The translations under genes and the position numbers were made by a program. 35,441 nt of DNA from an uncultured Eubacteriales bacterium (GTDB lineage: Bacteria; Bacillota; Clostridia; Christensenellales; Aristaeellaceae), in assembly GCA_900553295.1 (NCBI GenBank), contig USCR01000007.1:1-35441 (forward strand), given 5' to 3'. Positions 31,807 to 35,441 of this stretch are shown in pieces. The notes under the pieces are model-generated. The model had not been told where the DNA came from and did no database searches. It saw nothing but the letters and a program-made list of their open reading frames with translations. How positions within the stretch are numbered: position 1 is the stretch's first letter; each line of letters begins with the position of its first letter.

Positions 31807-32568
31807 ATGGCGCTGACCTGGCATATGTTTGCGATTATCTGCCCGCTGTGCTTCCTGGCGGGCTTTGTGGATAGCGTGGCCGGGGGCGGCGGGCTTATCA
31901 GCCTGCCGGCGTATTATCTGGCGGGGTTGTCCCCGGTGGTGGCGGCAGGCACCAACAAACTTTCCGCTTGCATCGGCACTGTGGCGGCCTCCGGACGCTT
32001 TTTGGCGGGACACCGGGTGGATGTGCGGGTGGCGCTGCTGGCGGCGCTGGGCGCGTTCCCGGGCAGCTGGCTGGGCGCCGTGCTGCTGCAAACCATCCCG
32101 GAGCAAACCGTGCGCGTGATGATGATCGCCGCCATCCCGCTGGTGGCGGCGGTGGTGCTGCGCCGGAAGAAGGACATGGTGGGCAAGGTACTGGCCCCCG
32201 GGCGGTGGCGCTTGCCGGCCGCCTTTGGCATTGGGCTGCTGGTGGGCTTTTATGATGGCCTGGTGGGGCCGGGAACGGGAACGTTCCTGATCCTTCTGTT
32301 TACCATGATCCTTGGGCTGGAGGCGGTGCTGGCCAGCGGTACGGCCAAGCTGGTGAACCTGACCAGCAACCTGGCCGCGCTGATTCCCCTGATGCTGGCG
32401 GGCAAGGTGATCTTTGGCCTGGGCATCCCTGCGGCGGTGTGCGCGGTGGCGGGAAACCTGCTGGGCGCCTCCATGACGCTGAAAAAGGGCGTGGGGTTCA
32501 TCCGCTGGATGATGCTGGTGGTGCTGGCCCTGCTGCTTGCAAAAATGGTGGCGGATGTGGTAATATAA
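31807..32568 (+). CDS. TSUP-family (TauE/SafE) membrane permease
   Basis: The 253-residue protein has about eight helices and the TSUP repeat signature AGFVDSVAGGGGLISLP in the first half, repeated more loosely as LVGFYDGLVGPGTGTFL in the second. TSUP proteins export or import sulfite, sulfonates or related small organic anions. I start at the ATG at 31807 (GAAGG upstream); an upstream GTG at 31762 would add basic residues that are not typical. The gene lies 29 nt before the RsbW-like gene, so it may be co-transcribed with it; no function link is obvious. Confidence 0.88.
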   Translation: MALTWHMFAIICPLCFLAGFVDSVAGGGGLISLPAYYLAGLSPVVAAGTNKLSACIGTVAASGRFLAGHRVDVRVALLAALGAFPGSWLGAVLLQTIPEQTVRVMMIAAIPLVAAVVLRRKKDMVGKVLAPGRWRLPAAFGIGLLVGFYDGLVGPGTGTFLILLFTMILGLEAVLASGTAKLVNLTSNLAALIPLMLAGKVIFGLGIPAAVCAVAGNLLGASMTLKKGVGFIRWMMLVVLALLLAKMVADVVI

Positions 32569-32597
32569 TGCATCAGCAAAGAAGGAGGCCCTGCGGC

Positions 32598-32984
32598 ATG
32601 AATGAGCACGTAACCCTGACCGTGCCTGCGTTGCAGGCGTATGTGCTGGTGATTCGCACCGCCCTGGGCGGCTTGGCGCTGGTCAACGACCTGGACATGG
32701 ACACCCTGGAGGACCTGCGCCAGGCGGCGGAGGAGGCCTGCGATTACCTGATGCATCAGGGTGCCCCTGCCTGCAGCCTGCGCCTGGACGCATGGAGCGA
32801 AGGCGGCAAGCTGCGCGTTACCCTGCAGGCCGAGCTTGACGGCCAGGGCAGCGGAAGCTCTGCGGAGGAGATGGAGCTCTCCAAGGCTGTGCTGGAAACA
32901 CTGATTCCGGAAGTTACGCTCAGGACCCGCGCGGATGGGCTGGTGGAGCGGGTTGAACTGGCGGTGCCCAAGGCGCTCGCGTGA
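32598..32984 (+). CDS. RsbW/SpoIIAB-like anti-sigma protein with degenerate ATP-binding boxes
   Basis: This 128-residue protein directly precedes a SigB-family sigma gene and has the size and opening pattern of RsbW-type GHKL proteins (VTLTVPALQAYVLVIRTALGGLA, then LEDLRQAAEEACDYLMHQ). In active family members the N-box ends in Asn (ExxxN). Here the equivalent is EEACD (45-49) with Asp, and a clear G1 DxGxG and G2 GxG box are absent; the nearest segment is DGQGSG at 81-86. It may therefore bind the sigma factor without kinase activity, or have diverged into an ATP-independent regulator. GAAGGAGG precedes the ATG. No RsbV/SpoIIAA antagonist is adjacent. Confidence 0.75.
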   Translation: MNEHVTLTVPALQAYVLVIRTALGGLALVNDLDMDTLEDLRQAAEEACDYLMHQGAPACSLRLDAWSEGGKLRVTLQAELDGQGSGSSAEEMELSKAVLETLIPEVTLRTRADGLVERVELAVPKALA

Positions 32985-32991
32985 GGTGGCC

Positions 32992-33741
32992 ATGAATGAG
33001 ACATATTTGACGCCGCTTCTCAACGACTATGCTGCCGCGCCTTCTCCCGCCGTGATGGCCAAGCTGGTGGAGGGTTACCTGCCCCTGAGCCGGGCCATTG
33101 CCCGGAAGTTCTCCGGCCGGGGCGTGGAGCAGGAGGACCTGGAGCAGGTGGCGGCCATGGCGCTGATGAAGGCCATTGAACGCTTTGAACCCCAGCGCGG
33201 GCTGAAATTTTCCACCTTTGCCATGCCTACCATTGCCGGGGAGGTACGCAATTACCTGCGGGACAAGGGCAGCATGCTGCGCATGAGCCGGGACAACCGC
33301 ACCTTGCTCTTTCGCCTGCAAAAGACCCGGGATGAGCTGATCCAGCGGCTGCAGCGGGAGCCATCCATCCGTGAGCTGGCCCGGGCCATGGAACTGAGCG
33401 ACGATGATTTGCTGGCGCTGCTGGATGCCCGGGCCGCCTCCGAGGTGGTTTCCATGGACAGCGCGGTGGGCGATGAGGCCGACGGCGCTTCCCTGGGCGA
33501 TTTCCTGGGCGAGACGGAGCGTGGTTATGAACGGGTGGAGGACCGTGCCTGGCTGGAATGGGTGTTCAGCCAGGTGACGCCCACGGAACGGCGGCTGCTG
33601 GAGCTGCGCTACATCCATCGTATGGGACAGCGGGAGACCGCGGCGCATCTGGGTGTGAGCCAGATGCAGGTGAGCCGCATGGAGCGGCGCATCCTGGCGC
33701 GGCTACGCCAAAGCGAAGAGAACCGGCAGGAACGTTCCTGA
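32992..33741 (+). CDS. SigB/SigF/SigG-family RNA polymerase sigma factor
   Basis: The 249-residue protein has the full group 3 layout. Region 2 includes EDLEQVAAMALMKAIERFEP and KFSTFAMPTIAGEVRNYLRDK, region 3 includes REPSIRELARAMELSDDDLLALL, and region 4 includes LELRYIHRMGQRETAAHLG with the helix-turn-helix SQMQVSRMERRIL. It resembles general-stress SigB more than the sporulation factors SigF/SigG, because the SigG-type N-terminus is absent. The start ATG at 32992 has TGAGGTGG upstream and lies 7 nt after the RsbW-like gene, the standard anti-sigma/sigma order. Confidence 0.9.
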   Translation: MNETYLTPLLNDYAAAPSPAVMAKLVEGYLPLSRAIARKFSGRGVEQEDLEQVAAMALMKAIERFEPQRGLKFSTFAMPTIAGEVRNYLRDKGSMLRMSRDNRTLLFRLQKTRDELIQRLQREPSIRELARAMELSDDDLLALLDARAASEVVSMDSAVGDEADGASLGDFLGETERGYERVEDRAWLEWVFSQVTPTERRLLELRYIHRMGQRETAAHLGVSQMQVSRMERRILARLRQSEENRQERS

Positions 33742-33765
33742 CACCCAAGCGCAAGGAGGTTAAGC

Positions 33766-34986
33766 ATGTATCAAATGACGCCCCCCAAGCCCCCGGAAAA
33801 GGGAAAAAAGGGCCTGAGCTTTTTTCAGATGCTGCTGGTGGCGGCGGCGCTGGGATTTGTGGCCTGGTACCTATATACCACCTTTGTGCCGGAGGCATCG
33901 CCCTACGCGACCATTGAGGCGGGTACCCTGGGCGCACGCTACAAGGGGGATGCGGTCATCGTCCGGGATGAGGTCCCCTATGATGCGGAAGGCGTCATCA
34001 GCGTGGATTACCTGGCTGAGGAAGGCAGCGTGGTTTACAACCGTAACAACATCTGCGAGGTATACTCCTCGGGGTACAACAGCCGGGAAAGCGTGACCCT
34101 GCAGGACTACCGGGACCAGATCAAGGAGTATCAGCAGAGCCTGCTGGCAGAGGCTTCCGCCCCGGACCCCCAGCTGGAGCGGCTGGACGCGGAGGTTATC
34201 GAAAAGGCCAAGGAGATCCGTCAGATGATTGCCGGCACCAATGGCAATATGCTCAACCAGGAAAGACTCCTGGATACGGCCATTACCGCCCGGCAACAAT
34301 TTTTACAGCAGAAGTACAGTACGGACCAGCGCCTGAGCCGCCTGTACGATGACGAGCGCGCGCAGGAACAGCGCATTGCCAGCTGGACCAAAATGTACAT
34401 TGCGACCCAGGAAAGCATCGTCAGCTTTTATTCGGACGGATATGAATACGGGCTGAACATGAACACCTACCTGGGCTTCACCCCCGCGGAAGTGCGCAGA
34501 ATGTATAACGGCCAAAAGCCGGAGCTGAGCACCACCCAGAAGGGCAAAACCACCATTTACCGTACCATCCAGGATGGCAACTGGGGCGTGCTGCTGCTGG
34601 TGAAGGATTCCAACTGGACGCCGGTGGACGGGCAGAGCTACGAGCTGATGCTGGAAAAGTTTGAAGATACCCACGTCATGGCCACCGTTGTTTCCTCCAC
34701 CCGTTCCGGCGGAGAGCTGCTGGTGCGCTTCCAGGTGTCCGCGCCGGTGGACCCCGTGCTGTACATGCGCACCTGCACCGCAGAGGTGGGCGAGTATATC
34801 ACCGCCCTGAAGGTACCCGCCAAGGCCATTTTTGAGCAAAGCAACATGGACGGCGTGGTTGTGGTCAACGGCAATTCCCAGGGCTTCATTCCGGTGAATA
34901 TCCTCCTGCGGGATGGGGACGATGTTTATGTGGAAGCCGTGCAGCAGGGCCTGCTGTATGAGGGCCAGACGGTCCGTCTTTTCTGA
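33766..34986 (+). CDS. HlyD-like membrane-anchored periplasmic-adaptor-type protein
   Basis: The 406-residue protein has a Pro/Lys-rich cytoplasmic N-terminus and one membrane helix (about 18-38). A split lipoyl/beta-barrel part and a coiled-coil-prone middle (about 105-210, rich in Glu, Gln, Lys) follow, ending with strand-rich domains (VYVEAVQQGLLYEGQTVRLF). This is the plan of HlyD-type adaptors. No partner transporter is adjacent. In many Clostridia such a gene precedes yggS and sepF, pointing to envelope or division functions rather than drug efflux; here yggS indeed follows 12 nt later. AAGGAGG precedes the ATG. Confidence 0.8.
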   Translation: MYQMTPPKPPEKGKKGLSFFQMLLVAAALGFVAWYLYTTFVPEASPYATIEAGTLGARYKGDAVIVRDEVPYDAEGVISVDYLAEEGSVVYNRNNICEVYSSGYNSRESVTLQDYRDQIKEYQQSLLAEASAPDPQLERLDAEVIEKAKEIRQMIAGTNGNMLNQERLLDTAITARQQFLQQKYSTDQRLSRLYDDERAQEQRIASWTKMYIATQESIVSFYSDGYEYGLNMNTYLGFTPAEVRRMYNGQKPELSTTQKGKTTIYRTIQDGNWGVLLLVKDSNWTPVDGQSYELMLEKFEDTHVMATVVSSTRSGGELLVRFQVSAPVDPVLYMRTCTAEVGEYITALKVPAKAIFEQSNMDGVVVVNGNSQGFIPVNILLRDGDDVYVEAVQQGLLYEGQTVRLF

Positions 34987-34998
34987 GAAAAGGGGCGT

Positions 34999-35441
34999 AT
35001 GCATATGGAACAGGCCGAGGAACTGATGGCAAGACTGGCGGCCATTCGGGAGCGGATGACCCGAGCCTGCGAAGGGAAATATCCCCTGCCCAAGGTGCTG
35101 GCGGTAACCAAAACCCACACCCCGAAGGAAATTCTTCCCCTGCGGGATGCCGGTATACGGGAGATTGGCGAGAACCGGGTGCAGGAAATTCGAGAAAAAC
35201 TCCCTTTTCTGAAGGACTTTTTCCAAATTCATCTCATTGGACAGTTGCAATCGAACAAGGTTAAATATATAATAGAGGATGTATGTTTGATTCATTCGCT
35301 GGACAGGCTGTCCTTGGCCATGGAAATTGACCGGCAGGCGCAGAAGCACGGCCGGGTCATGCCCGTGCTGGTGCAGGTCAGCCCCGTGGGTGAGCCCCAA
35401 AAGGGCGGCATGCCTCCGGAGGAGGTGCTCCCCTTTTTGCG
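34999..35441 (+). CDS. YggS/YBL036C-family pyridoxal-phosphate homeostasis protein (3' end outside window)
   Basis: The frame opens at ATG 34999 (a second ATG at 35005; AAAAGGGG upstream) and runs off the window, giving 147 residues. Conserved features are VLAVTKTH, whose Lys binds PLP, REIGENRVQEIREK and HLIGQLQSNKVKYI; LVQVSPVGEPQKGG follows. YggS proteins bind PLP and buffer vitamin B6 and amino-acid pools without known catalysis. It follows the HlyD-like gene closely and is probably in the same operon; sepF often comes next in Clostridia but is beyond the window. Confidence 0.93.
   Translation, partial: MHMEQAEELMARLAAIRERMTRACEGKYPLPKVLAVTKTHTPKEILPLRDAGIREIGENRVQEIREKLPFLKDFFQIHLIGQLQSNKVKYIIEDVCLIHSLDRLSLAMEIDRQAQKHGRVMPVLVQVSPVGEPQKGGMPPEEVLPFL

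Overview
The window looks like chromosomal DNA from a GC-rich member of the Clostridia (Bacillota), probably an uncultured anaerobe of the gut Oscillospirales/Christensenellales type. That placement is inferred from protein flavour: a BofC-type spore protein, a SigB/F/G-family sigma factor, RecD2, ComF, a DUF4860 pilus protein, strong AGGAGG ribosome sites and GTG/TTG starts. There are no tRNAs, rRNAs, insertion sequences, phage genes or CRISPR arrays. Both ends cut a gene: an ECF sigma factor on the left and a YggS-type PLP protein on the right.

Layout. 1-1.5 kb: an ECF sigma factor and a membrane partner with an external peptidoglycan-binding domain. 1.8-4.4 kb (minus): ribokinase, a SIS-domain sugar-phosphate isomerase and an SDR dehydrogenase, a small sugar-catabolic cassette. 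4.4-5.4 kb: two head-to-head gene remnants (the C-terminus of a probable glycosidase-like protein and of a DUF4185 protein), followed by an MFS transporter. 7-11.5 kb: HAD phosphatase, BofC-like protein with a sigma-G-like promoter, EamA transporter, VanZ-RDD membrane protein and Mrp/Nbp35 ATPase. 11.8-13.7 kb: a lipoprotein with six peptidoglycan-binding repeats.

13.9-18.7 kb (minus): the most distinctive unit, a seven-gene operon from one strong promoter: transglutaminase, PilC-type platform, four small single-pass or pilin-like proteins and a PilT ATPase. Neither PilB nor a prepilin peptidase is present in the window. 18.8-20.3 kb (minus): a His/Cys-rich secreted peptide, an ECF sigma factor and an RsgI-like anti-sigma factor with a His/Gly tail. 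20.5-22 kb: a GH13 glucosidase. 22.2-25.3 kb: LicD, GT8 glycosyltransferase and flippase, a surface-glycan operon. 25.5-29.6 kb: RecD2, ComF and a secreted PIG-L deacetylase. 29.7-31.7 kb: a GNAT acetyltransferase and aspartate kinase. 31.8 kb to the end: TSUP permease, a degenerate RsbW-like protein with its SigB-like sigma factor, a HlyD-like protein and YggS.

The recurring theme is cell-envelope sensing and remodelling: three sigma/anti-sigma pairs, a multi-repeat wall-binding lipoprotein, a minimal pilus-like machine and a surface-glycan locus. The best candidates for undescribed biology are the PilT/PilC/transglutaminase operon, the peptide-sigma-RsgI module and the RsbW-like protein that lacks recognisable ATP-binding boxes.
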